In this document: piece by piece, positions 7,102 to 13,778 of the stretch
Position numbering within the stretch: position 1 is the first letter of the stretch
Layout: every line of letters starts with the position of its first letter
DNA from: a virus
Strand: one strand, 5' to 3'
Virus record (IMG/VR): IMGVR_UViG_3300032561_000131
Span: 1-23,742 of that record
Length of the DNA: 23,742 nt
Notes under the pieces: model-generated
The model's input: only the letters and a program-made list of their open reading frames with translations
What the model was told of the DNA's origin: nothing
Database searches by the model: none
Translations under genes and position numbers: made by a program

Positions 7102-9340
7102 CGGCAAACAAATCACCGTTTATCCGTTTAGCATCCGCACAATTCTTAACCGCTAGATCAAAATAAGAGCGTTTTAACTCGCTCCCAATTCCTTTTCGCC
7201 CCATCTTCACAGCACAATAAACTTCTGTGCCTATTCCGAGGAAAGGAGTGAATACTGTATCGCCTGGAGCAGTCCAAAGATGCAAAGCACGTTCTACAAT
7301 TTCAAGCTGTAATGGAGCGATATGCTTCACATCATCATCATCACGGCCTTCCCGATAATTCAAGGTATTAGACTGGTCAATATCCATCCACACGGGACTG
7401 GCATATTGTTGCCAAAGTTGAACAGGGAAAATGTTTACTACATCGCCATCGTTTTCTTCTCGCTCGGCTTCATCGCGATAATGAACAACGGGCTTATCGT
7501 TCTCACCGGGTTTACGCATGGTCACCAAATAGTCAGCGATTCCTTGGCGGCTCATAGCAGAATCTTTGCGGATGGTTTTGTGCAACAAGCCAAGGGCTTT
7601 TGTACGCTGCATCGCTACCACTGGATTTTTCCAGATGCAGACTTCGCTGTGATAAATCCATCCTGATTCTTCAAATAATTTGATTAAATGACCGCGAAAG
7701 TCCCTGATTCCAATATAGCCGTCATTAGTTTTAGAGGTAGGCAGGTTCATACAGTGAAATGATAGAAGCCTGCCGGGACGAGTGATTCTCAACATCTCAT
7801 CAACCAAGAATTTGAAGTGTTGATAAAACTGTTCGCGAGTTGAATTTCCCATGTCGCGCAAATGATTTGAAAATACGTACATGCTCTCAAAAGGTGGCGA
7901 GAATATCGTGTAGTCAATGGTTCCGGTTTCAATCTCTTTCGCCAAATCAACACAATCCGCAAGATGAATTTCATAATCATCTGTTTTAACCACAGCGCGT
8001 ACATATTCTGATTTTTCCTGAATCATGCCAAATATCTCCTTTTGCATAGCGGATCTCATATGTTTCACCATCTCGGCGCCCATTGTATTGTTTTGATCTT
8101 CTTTACGTTTGATGTTTGAAACTACAGCACCCTCTGATTCGGCACTGACTACATGTACATTCACAATCTTAGTTTGCCCGAATCGGTAAAATCTTCGGAT
8201 GGCTTGATAGTATTGTCTCCAACTATCAGATAAGCCAACGAAAGCCGTATTATGGCAACATTGAAGATTAAGACCGGCTCCTAGAATCTTTGGTTTACTA
8301 ACCACCACGCGAATAGAGCCATCTAAGAATCCGTTAATGGTTTGCTCTTTATGTTCGATTGAATCTGACCCAGACACATCAATTGCACCAGGAATTGATT
8401 GACAAAGCAATTCTGCCTCGGTATTGAGATGGCACCAGATTACCCATTGCTCGTCACTGGCGTTTACAACCTCTGCACATTTTGCAACACGATCATCCAC
8501 CGAATCCCTGCGGGCTTGGTTACGGCCTAACAGACCCGCAGCAATATCAGGAAACAGGCTATCGGTAGCTTTTGATTCCACCACATGCCCAATCATGTTT
8601 AACGGAGGGAGAATATACTCATCACCATCGAATCCAATATCTGCAGGACTACGGATACAGACTGACCATGTAGCCATCCATTCCCAGAATTTAACTTTGC
8701 CATGACCTTTTAAAACCCATTTTTGAGTATCCGAACCATCGTTTACAAAATACATGGCCAGCATTTCAGACATGCTCATGATTCCCAAAAACTCTGCCTG
8801 ATTACCGATCTCCATAAAATCATTCGGTGATGGTGTGGCAGTACAACAAAGCCTATATGGAACCACTGAACAAGCATCAATCATGTAATTCCGTGTTTTA
8901 CCATCACGGTTTGAGATAATGTCCGATTCATCCAACACAACACCGACGAACAATGATAGATCAAATCTATCCATCATTTCATAATTGGTGATGTTAACGC
9001 CCGGTTTAACTTGATCTTGACTGCGGCAATAATTTAAAGATATTCCGAACCGTTCTCCTTCCCTTACGGTTTGAAGGGCTACGCAAAGTGGTGCGAAGAT
9101 AATCACATTTTGGTTAGTATGATTTGAAACTTCGTCCGCCCAGACTAATTGTTGAATCGTTTTACCTAATCCAGTATCTTCAAACAGAGCGGCTCGTCCA
9201 CGTTTCAATGCCCACTTAACTACTGCGCGCTGAAAAGGTTTGAGTGATTCATTCAATGAATCAGGATCAATGTCAAACCCACAAATCAATGGCTTGATTT
9301 TTTTGGCTTCAATAAACTCTTGATAGGCGTTAGTTTGCAT
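7091..9340 (-). CDS. SNF2/DEAD-like helicase fused to DNA methyltransferase
   Basis: A 749-residue two-part protein. The N-terminal half is a superfamily 2 ATPase with Walker A GLGKT (57-61), a VLDESD box (D/E at 137-140), TATPSP motif III (167-172) and a motif VI-like QAIRRFYRFGQT (379-390) with arginine fingers. The C-terminal half is an amino-methyltransferase in beta-class order. The catalytic motif IV SPPF (481-484) comes first, and the AdoMet-binding FLGIGTE (700-706) is near the end. It would modify adenine or cytosine amino groups in phage DNA and might protect it from host restriction. SPPF differs from the commoner DPPY/SPPY, so activity needs testing. A TTG at 9364 could extend it, but the ATG at 9340 has AAAGGA upstream and is preferred. 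The gene interrupts an Ala-rich protein gene whose pieces flank it. Confidence 0.9.
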   Translation of the reverse strand: MQTNAYQEFIEAKKIKPLICGFDIDPDSLNESLKPFQRAVVKWALKRGRAALFEDTGLGKTIQQLVWADEVSNHTNQNVIIFAPLCVALQTVREGERFGISLNYCRSQDQVKPGVNITNYEMMDRFDLSLFVGVVLDESDIISNRDGKTRNYMIDACSVVPYRLCCTATPSPNDFMEIGNQAEFLGIMSMSEMLAMYFVNDGSDTQKWVLKGHGKVKFWEWMATWSVCIRSPADIGFDGDEYILPPLNMIGHVVESKATDSLFPDIAAGLLGRNQARRDSVDDRVAKCAEVVNASDEQWVIWCHLNTEAELLCQSIPGAIDVSGSDSIEHKEQTINGFLDGSIRVVVSKPKILGAGLNLQCCHNTAFVGLSDSWRQYYQAIRRFYRFGQTKIVNVHVVSAESEGAVVSNIKRKEDQNNTMGAEMVKHMRSAMQKEIFGMIQEKSEYVRAVVKTDDYEIHLADCVDLAKEIETGTIDYTIFSPPFESMYVFSNHLRDMGNSTREQFYQHFKFLVDEMLRITRPGRLLSFHCMNLPTSKTNDGYIGIRDFRGHLIKLFEESGWIYHSEVCIWKNPVVAMQRTKALGLLHKTIRKDSAMSRQGIADYLVTMRKPGENDKPVVHYRDEAEREENDGDVVNIFPVQLWQQYASPVWMDIDQSNTLNYREGRDDDDVKHIAPLQLEIVERALHLWTAPGDTVFTPFLGIGTEVYCAVKMGRKGIGSELKRSYFDLAVKNCADAKRINGDLFADVA

Positions 9341-9470
9341 ATTGATTTTCCTTTCGAGTTCCAAAGTCCACGCTATCTGCTTTTATCTTTCCTGGGTGTT
9401 TTAATAGCTTCACCCATCCTGGTTCGCAAGGACCATGTATCCTTATTTCGTTTAGTGTTGTATACATCAT
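9330..9470 (-). pseudogene. N-terminal remnant of the split Ala-rich phage protein
   Basis: A 46-codon ORF beginning MMYTTLNEIRIHGPCEPGW and continuing VKLLKHPGKIKAD. I recognise this as the N-terminus of a common phage/bacterial family (TLNxIRxxxPCxxGWxKLLxxLGKTxADDEPL) normally well over 100 residues long. Here the family pattern stops at about residue 32 (position 9375). The reading then runs into sequence containing the Shine-Dalgarno of the methyltransferase gene and stops 11 bases inside it. A good AGGAG site precedes the tandem ATGs, so the fragment is probably still translated and feeds ribosomes to the methyltransferase start. Its lost C-terminal end appears to survive at 6740-6855. 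Confidence 0.65.
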
Positions 9471-9475
9471 TTTAA

Positions 9476-9802
9476 TTACTCCTCATCAAGGTGTGCGATC
9501 ATGTTATCAATCCATAACAATCTGCTTTTTTTGCTGTCGAAATTAAGCAATTCTTCTTCACATGCGTCGTATAGGCCGGGTATTGAGGGACAAAGGCCCT
9601 TACTTGATAAATACCAATCTTCTAGTGTAGCCCAGCTACCCAGCATACTTTTAATCCAGTCTTTTAAGTCGTGAACAAGGCAGTTACTCTCTGCCCCTTT
9701 GGCCTTATCAATGGAGTGACATATAAAATATTCCTGACCACTGGCAATGTATTCTCTAGTCTTTCTTAAAAGTATTACACATTCTTTAGCATGGGTTCGC
9801 AT
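9476..9802 (-). CDS. Conserved-type phage protein of 108 residues, function unknown
   Basis: The product begins MRTHAKECVILLRKTREYI. It is helical with several conserved-looking Trp and Cys (CHSIDKAKG, a DWIKSMLGSW stretch and a LLWIDNMIAHLDEE C-terminus). The spacing is like phage proteins annotated only as hypothetical. A GTG three bases earlier (9805) lies too close to AGGAG; the ATG at 9802 has 6-base spacing and is preferred. It overlaps the end of the upstream 65-aa gene by 17 bases. Function unknown. Confidence 0.8.
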   Translation of the reverse strand: MRTHAKECVILLRKTREYIASGQEYFICHSIDKAKGAESNCLVHDLKDWIKSMLGSWATLEDWYLSSKGLCPSIPGLYDACEEELLNFDSKKSRLLWIDNMIAHLDEE

Positions 9803-9983
9803 CACGATCTCCTAAAATTGTGGTGTTCAATAGTGAATTTGCCTGATCTTGTTCTTTTTTAGGTAACCACCCGTATTTTCGCCATAAATTATCAACCGGG
9901 ACAAACCCATTGTAAGGTACACCACCTAGTAAAGTCAAGTGCCTGGGTGGGTTAGCCGGGTCAATGTTGTTAATCTTTTTCAT
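9786..9983 (-). CDS. 65-residue protein, function unknown
   Basis: A longer frame is open up to 10082, but that part overlaps most of the 88-aa gene. The sensible start is the ATG at 9983, which overlaps the upstream gene's stop by 14 bases. The protein begins MKKINNIDPANPPRHLTLLG and has a VPVDNLWRKYGWLPKKE segment. It has no Cys pair or membrane helix. Arrangement in an overlapping chain supports translation, with ribosome supply from the upstream gene, since its own Shine-Dalgarno is weak. Family not recognised. Confidence 0.65.
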   Translation of the reverse strand: MKKINNIDPANPPRHLTLLGGVPYNGFVPVDNLWRKYGWLPKKEQDQANSLLNTTILGDRDANPC

Positions 9984-10236
9984 GTTGTATACACCGTAAT
10001 TGTTTGAAAAGAAGGTCATTATATTCTTCCAGTTCACTGGGTACGCTATAATACTCCAATACTTTAGAGATTGCGGCAGCATAGCATACTGTGTCGTAAA
10101 AGTTTAAACGGCCACCAGTATCCACAACATCTACCAACATATGAGTTAATGTTTCCTGAAGATATTTTACGACTATTTCACAAACTTGATCGTCCTCTCC
10201 CTCAATATCCACATTAATTACTTGATTAATAATCAT
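9970..10236 (-). CDS. 88-residue protein, function unknown
   Basis: An acidic helical protein beginning MIINQVINVDIEGEDDQVCE, with a long amphipathic C-terminal half (KVLEYYSVPSELEEYNDLL). The ATG at 10236 has AGGAG 9 bases upstream. No catalytic motif is visible. It follows the small membrane peptide gene by 14 bases and overlaps the next gene. Probably one of the usual small early phage genes. Confidence 0.75.
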   Translation of the reverse strand: MIINQVINVDIEGEDDQVCEIVVKYLQETLTHMLVDVVDTGGRLNFYDTVCYAAAISKVLEYYSVPSELEEYNDLLFKQLRCIQHEKD

Positions 10237-10250
10237 TTTATTTGCTCCTA

Positions 10251-10349
10251 TTAAAAAGGTGTGTTCGGGATTGACAGGGCTAACTCAATACCTAAGGCAA
10301 CCGCTAAAAGTATTGCTATTAGATAGTCTCTTACAGTGTTATTGCTCAT
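10251..10349 (-). CDS. 32-residue single-pass membrane peptide
   Basis: A short ORF directly downstream of the clamp gene with a strong AAGGAG site before ATG 10349. The peptide begins MSNNTVRDY, has one hydrophobic stretch LIAILLAVALGIELAL long enough to cross a membrane once, and ends SIPNTPF. The size and single helix fit small phage membrane peptides. Whether it is inserted in the host inner membrane, and what it does there, cannot be told from sequence. Confidence 0.6.
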   Translation of the reverse strand: MSNNTVRDYLIAILLAVALGIELALSIPNTPF

Positions 10350-10371
10350 TTCCTTACTCCTTAATGGTTTA

Positions 10372-11310
10372 TTAAACTCGAACAGGCATAACAACACATT
10401 TATACCCATTGCCTTGTACTAGCAGAGATTGATTATTATTACCAAAAAAGAATTGTGAATCGGTTCCGGTACATTCCAGGATGTTGCGTAGATAGTCTAC
10501 GTTAAATGCGATATTAACAGGGGCGCTAGACCCGAGCGGGAATGAAAACTGGTTTGTTGCTGGCCCAACCACAAGATTTTCGCCCTCAAATAGTGCAGTA
10601 ACAAACTTAGACCCTCTTTTCAATTCCTTTAATACTACCTTTATGCCAGCAATGGAATCTAGAATTTTTGGGAATACCGTGGGTTCTTTGTAATCAGGCA
10701 ACACGCTACGGTACTTTGGGAAAGTACCATCTACTGCTTGCATGAGCGCAGTAAGGCCATTGGATGTGACTACCTTTATCCATTGTGGATAAAAGTATAT
10801 AGAAGCTCCCCTACTACTTGTAATTATGCCGATTAAATCACTGGGCATTATAACGCTTTCTGCCTTATCTATTGGGCTAAGGCATTGCTTAACGTGCAGC
10901 CGATGTCCATCAGTGGCAACCAGCGTGCCTGTGGATAACTCAAAAAACACACCGTTGAGAAAGTATCGGACATCTTTAACACCGCTTGCAAGAGAGACAT
11001 TCTTTAAAGATTGTACGCCCTCCTCATCTACTGTAATGCTGTGTGGTGTAGTAAAACCACCATCATATAGACATAATGGATAATCATCTATATTTTCATT
11101 AGTAATTGGGACAGGCATTACTATTTCCGACGTATTAAGGGACTGCGTAGTATATAGCCCTTCCGGAAGATCGCATGGCGTGGACAACCACAGATCCATG
11201 TCAGAAGATAACATTACACCATCGCGAACGTATACATTGTTAAGAATTGGCAACTCTTTACGTGTGCTTGCAAGTTTAATTACTGCTTTCTGCGCTTTAG
11301 TCATTTTCAT
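10372..11310 (-). CDS. DNA polymerase sliding clamp (DnaN, beta subunit-like)
   Basis: A 312-residue homologue of the bacterial beta clamp. Matches to the E. coli family pattern are plain. They are LPILNN near residue 20, DVRYFLNGVFFEL around 113-125 (E. coli has DVRYYLNG), VATDGHRLHV around 131-140, VDGTFPKYRSVLP near the middle, and a C-terminal VVMPVRV like the bacterial MPMRL end. The protein is about 50 residues shorter than E. coli DnaN (366), with much of the loss in the first domain. It would form a ring around DNA and hold the polymerase. Finding it with a T7-like polymerase, helicase and SSB is unusual. The ATG at 11310 has AAGGA 9-10 bases upstream; a second ATG lies two codons in. 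Confidence 0.93.
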   Translation of the reverse strand: MKMTKAQKAVIKLASTRKELPILNNVYVRDGVMLSSDMDLWLSTPCDLPEGLYTTQSLNTSEIVMPVPITNENIDDYPLCLYDGGFTTPHSITVDEEGVQSLKNVSLASGVKDVRYFLNGVFFELSTGTLVATDGHRLHVKQCLSPIDKAESVIMPSDLIGIITSSRGASIYFYPQWIKVVTSNGLTALMQAVDGTFPKYRSVLPDYKEPTVFPKILDSIAGIKVVLKELKRGSKFVTALFEGENLVVGPATNQFSFPLGSSAPVNIAFNVDYLRNILECTGTDSQFFFGNNNQSLLVQGNGYKCVVMPVRV

Positions 11311-11357
11311 GTCATGTTTTCCTTTGATTTAGAATTAATGGTTTAGTAATTTTAATC

Positions 11358-12149
11358 TTACACGCTTATCAGCTTTCCTGCTTTAAGTATTTTATCAGCA
11401 GCCCCAAATATCCTTTGGGCGGACTTTTCAGGAATGGTGGCACCTTGAAGCCAGCTTTGAATATAATCGCGGCTTTCTGCTTGCCCGGGTAATCCCAATA
11501 AGGTACATAGTAAATAAGCTACCCCTTCCGCTTCAGCTTCTTTTATACTCTTTGGGGTTTTGTCATTGTCTGACATTAGGTTCTCTACCGTATGGCCTAA
11601 AACAACGTGGGCCAATTCGTGAAAGCGTGTTTTGTGTGGCAATACTGCTAAAGGATTAATCGCGATCATCTTGCTATCCGCATACCCTTGGCAATTGCCA
11701 TCGATCAGATTAAATCTTCCTTCTGTTATTTCTAGAGCAAGAAGAGCTGCATTTTTATCCCACACCGGGTTCGTTACTTCATTTTGATAATCTTCGCCTT
11801 CTGTTTGATCTAAAGAGAACCAGTTATTGCGCCAAACAAAGCGGTTAAACGTAAATTCTTCGTCGCCTTTTGTGGTGTGTTTGGTGCCTTTCATGCTAAC
11901 AGGCATACAGAGTGCAAGGGCCTTTTCACCCTTTTTTACATTACGACCTTTTTCTTTCCAAGCCCTGAATGATGCAATGGGGGCGATTGGCAGTCCTTTT
12001 GATCCAAGCTGAAACGCCGCTGCAAGCTGATTACCTAAGCTGTACGAATGAAAGGCCGAATAGCCAGCGGATAATTTTCCGGGTTCAGTAATGGCTGATT
12101 GCAAGATCGTTACCCATGCTGTTTTGTCCGTATTAATATCGTATGTCAT
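11358..12149 (-). CDS. ArdC-like antirestriction protein
   Basis: A 263-residue protein with the two parts of ArdC-type proteins. The N-terminal ssDNA-binding domain carries IASFRAWKEKGRNVKKGEKA at about 58-77 and a FSLDQTEG segment near 111-118. The C-terminal zincin domain has HELAH at 177-181, H186 and the acidic helix EAEAEGVAYLL around 204-214, which supplies the third ligand. ArdC proteins protect incoming DNA from host restriction in plasmids and phages; their peptidase targets are uncertain. It is the first gene of the leftward cluster, next to the promoter at 12188-12215, so it should be made very early. The ATG at 12149 has AAGGA upstream. Confidence 0.92.
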   Translation of the reverse strand: MTYDINTDKTAWVTILQSAITEPGKLSAGYSAFHSYSLGNQLAAAFQLGSKGLPIAPIASFRAWKEKGRNVKKGEKALALCMPVSMKGTKHTTKGDEEFTFNRFVWRNNWFSLDQTEGEDYQNEVTNPVWDKNAALLALEITEGRFNLIDGNCQGYADSKMIAINPLAVLPHKTRFHELAHVVLGHTVENLMSDNDKTPKSIKEAEAEGVAYLLCTLLGLPGQAESRDYIQSWLQGATIPEKSAQRIFGAADKILKAGKLISV

Positions 12150-12187
12150 GATATTTTCCTTTTCGTTGGTTGTTGAGTTGATGACTA

Positions 12188-12215
12188 ATCATACCATTAT
12201 TGGAAATGCTGTAAA
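12188..12215 (-). promoter_or_regulatory. Leftward sigma-70-type promoter
   Basis: On the minus strand, TTTACA (12215-12210) is followed by 16 bp and TATGAT (12193-12188). Each hexamer has five of six consensus bases. It lies about 40 bp upstream of the ArdC-like gene and points into the early/replication cluster. No other good promoter was found in front of that cluster. Confidence 0.65.
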
Positions 12216-12253
12216 TAGGTAAAACCGATTATTTTAGACTATCAAACAATGTG

Positions 12254-12269
12254 CTTGATATATGTCAAG
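12254..12269. promoter_or_regulatory. 16-bp near-palindrome upstream of the leftward promoter
   Basis: CTTGATATATGTCAAG differs from its own reverse complement at only two positions. It lies about 40 bp upstream of the -35 of the leftward promoter, where a repressor or activator dimer could bind. A minus-strand TTGACA is contained within it, but no good -10 follows. Confidence 0.45.
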
Positions 12270-12308
12270 AAAGGGAACAAGTAGTTATCCTCCTATGCAA
12301 TGTTGGCA

Positions 12309-12394
12309 CGGTTCATGCTATTCCTTATATATAGGTAAGATCGGTTCAGGGCCATGCGGGGAGGGTGGGCGGTTCAGTATTGGGGAGTAGCGGG
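12309..12394 (+). repeat. CGGTTCA direct repeats with G-rich tract
   Basis: CGGTTCA occurs three times in the same orientation (12309-12315, 12342-12348, 12370-12376), about 30 bp apart. Between and after the copies the plus strand has G runs: GGGG at 12358-12361, GGG at 12363-12365, GGG at 12367-12369 and GGGG at 12382-12385. This could fold as a G-quadruplex with loops of 1, 1 and 12 bases. The local GC content is well above the surrounding region. Confidence 0.5.
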
Positions 12395-12529
12395 TTGATG
12401 CAGAGTGACGTAAGTCCTTGATTAAATGCTATGGGCAATAACCTAGAGTTATCAATGACTTATACGTGATAGCTTTTAGTTATCAGGGCCTATGCTAACA
12501 CAAGTGGACTACGCATAACCTATTGAATA

Positions 12530-13060
12530 CTATACAGAACCTATACAGCACACACCCACTAGGTATACAATCAAGATACACCCTGTTGGGAAGTGTGTAG
12601 ACAATGTATAGACAAACAACCGAGATAATCAGGACTGTATAGACAGCCAGTGCTGTATAGATGACCAGTACTGTGTTTATACCCAGGGCAGGGGCAAAAA
12701 ACTGCCGAAGAATTGTTTTTAGACGCTACATTTAACGCTGCTGTAACTTTTGAGAATAGGGGTCTATGACTTTAACGCTGCTGTAACTTTTAAGAACAGG
12801 GGCCTATGATTTTAACGCTGCTGTAACTTTTGAGAATAGGGGTCTATACAGACTAATGAGTACTGAGGTGTACTCGTAGCCCTGAGCAGGCTACTGATCT
12901 GTTCTCTTTAGCCCTTTGGGGACTATATAGTACTACTTAGATTCGTCTTTAATCCTTCAAAGCTTCTAAATAGATAAAAACTTAAATAATAGTTATATTT
13001 AGTTTTTAATTACTGAAGATTACTGATGTTGTTACTTTGAATCTGCATCAAACTATACAG
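12530..13060. repeat. Dispersed octamer CTATACAG in both orientations
   Basis: CTATACAG occurs at 12530-12537, 12541-12548, 12844-12851 and 13053-13060. Its reverse complement CTGTATAG occurs at 12635-12642 and 12653-12660, and one mismatch copy ATGTATAG at 12604-12611. Six exact copies in about 530 bp is far above chance for an octamer, even allowing for AT content. One more exact copy seen inside a coding gene (21209-21216) shows it is not unique to this region. Confidence 0.55.
12731..12850 (+). repeat. Three tandem 40-bp repeats
   Basis: Three head-to-tail units of exactly 40 bp begin at 12731, 12771 and 12811, each starting TTTAACGCTGCTGTAACTTT. Unit 2 differs from unit 1 at a few positions; unit 3 matches unit 1 until its last few bases. 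The sequence following unit 3 runs into a CTATACAG octamer. Regular spacing close to four helical turns would put a bound protein on one face of the DNA, as with iterons. The unit carries stops in reading frames and is unlikely to code. Confidence 0.8.
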
Positions 13061-13194
13061 TACATATTGTAGCATACTTTTGTCTAAAAGTCAATAGTTA
13101 TTTATGTCTACCCCTAAATATTGTTCTACCTGTTGTAAATTAACAACACTATTCATCTGTTTGTGTATTATTTGTCTATTACAGTAAATAAAGC

Positions 13195-13223
13195 TTGACT
13201 TTTAAATAAAAGTATGATACAAT
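13195..13223 (+). promoter_or_regulatory. Rightward sigma-70-type promoter for the head genes
   Basis: TTGACT (13195-13200), a 17-bp spacer and TACAAT (13218-13223) make a strong consensus match in AT-rich DNA. It lies about 30 bp upstream of the small terminase ATG at 13254. Transcription should start near 13230, leaving a leader of about 25 bases that contains the ribosome-binding site (AGGGA). Confidence 0.75.
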
Positions 13224-13253
13224 GTATTATAGTTAAATATATTAGGGAAGACT

Positions 13254-13778
13254 ATGCCACGGCGTAGAAAGAAAAGAAGTTTAGAAACAGCAGGTAAGTG
13301 GTGGAGTGAATCCCAGAAGATAGAGGCTGTGACCACCTGGTTGGCCTTGGGTAATCTCGCACAATCCGCTGCAGTACTGGATATACCTATTGCTACCATT
13401 AAACGCTGGCGTTATAGCGATTGGTGGAAAAAGATCGAAGAAGATTTAAGGCAGGAAGAGAGCTTAGGATTAAATGCTCGCCTGAAGAAGGTTATCTCTA
13501 AAGCCTTAGATGTTACTGAAGATCGTTTAAGTAATGGTAATTATCAATTTAATCAAAAGACTGGTGAATTGGTACGGGTGCCTGTAAACATTAAGGATGC
13601 CTCCAGGGTTGCCAATGATATGATGAATCGTTCAGATATTATTGAAGAAAAGCCCATACAGCAACAGATTGAAAAGACAGTAGATGATCGCTTGGCTAAG
13701 TTGGCCGAAGACTTTAAGCGGTTTGCTACTGCCAAAGAAGTTAAGTCAGAACACTTAACTATTGATATGGTAAAGTAA
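13254..13778 (+). CDS. Terminase small subunit
   Basis: A 174-residue protein with a basic start (MPRRRKKRS) and an N-terminal helix-turn-helix: GNLAQSAAVLDIPIATIKRW at about 33-52, followed by RYSDWWKKIEEDL. This pattern is typical of small terminase DNA-binding domains that recognise the packaging start site. The C-terminal half is helical and charged, suited to ring formation and contact with the large subunit. It is immediately followed, in the same reading frame, by the large terminase gene. It is the first gene behind the rightward promoter. Family identity is inferred from the HTH and the position. Confidence 0.85.
   Translation: MPRRRKKRSLETAGKWWSESQKIEAVTTWLALGNLAQSAAVLDIPIATIKRWRYSDWWKKIEEDLRQEESLGLNARLKKVISKALDVTEDRLSNGNYQFNQKTGELVRVPVNIKDASRVANDMMNRSDIIEEKPIQQQIEKTVDDRLAKLAEDFKRFATAKEVKSEHLTIDMVK

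Larger units (their letters stand above)
12150..13253. other. Central non-coding control region, candidate replication origin
   Basis: About 1.1 kb separates the divergent early/replication and late/structural blocks. I see no convincing gene on either strand. Its contents are a leftward promoter near its left end, a 16-bp near-palindrome, three CGGTTCA copies with a G-rich tract, seven CTATACAG/CTGTATAG-type octamers, three tandem 40-bp repeats, and a rightward promoter at its right end. The right third (from about 12940) is strongly AT-rich. A divergent hub with iteron-like repeats fits both a transcription switch and an origin. The origin role is inference. Confidence 0.6.

Noticed and set aside
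12731-12850. CRISPR-like array.
   Set aside because: The 40-bp units are directly adjacent with no unique spacers, and no cas gene is present.
12876-12894. Hairpin GTAGCC/GGCTAC in the central region as a terminator.
   Set aside because: Only six base pairs with a seven-base loop and no following T-run; it lies upstream of the late promoter, with no gene ending nearby.
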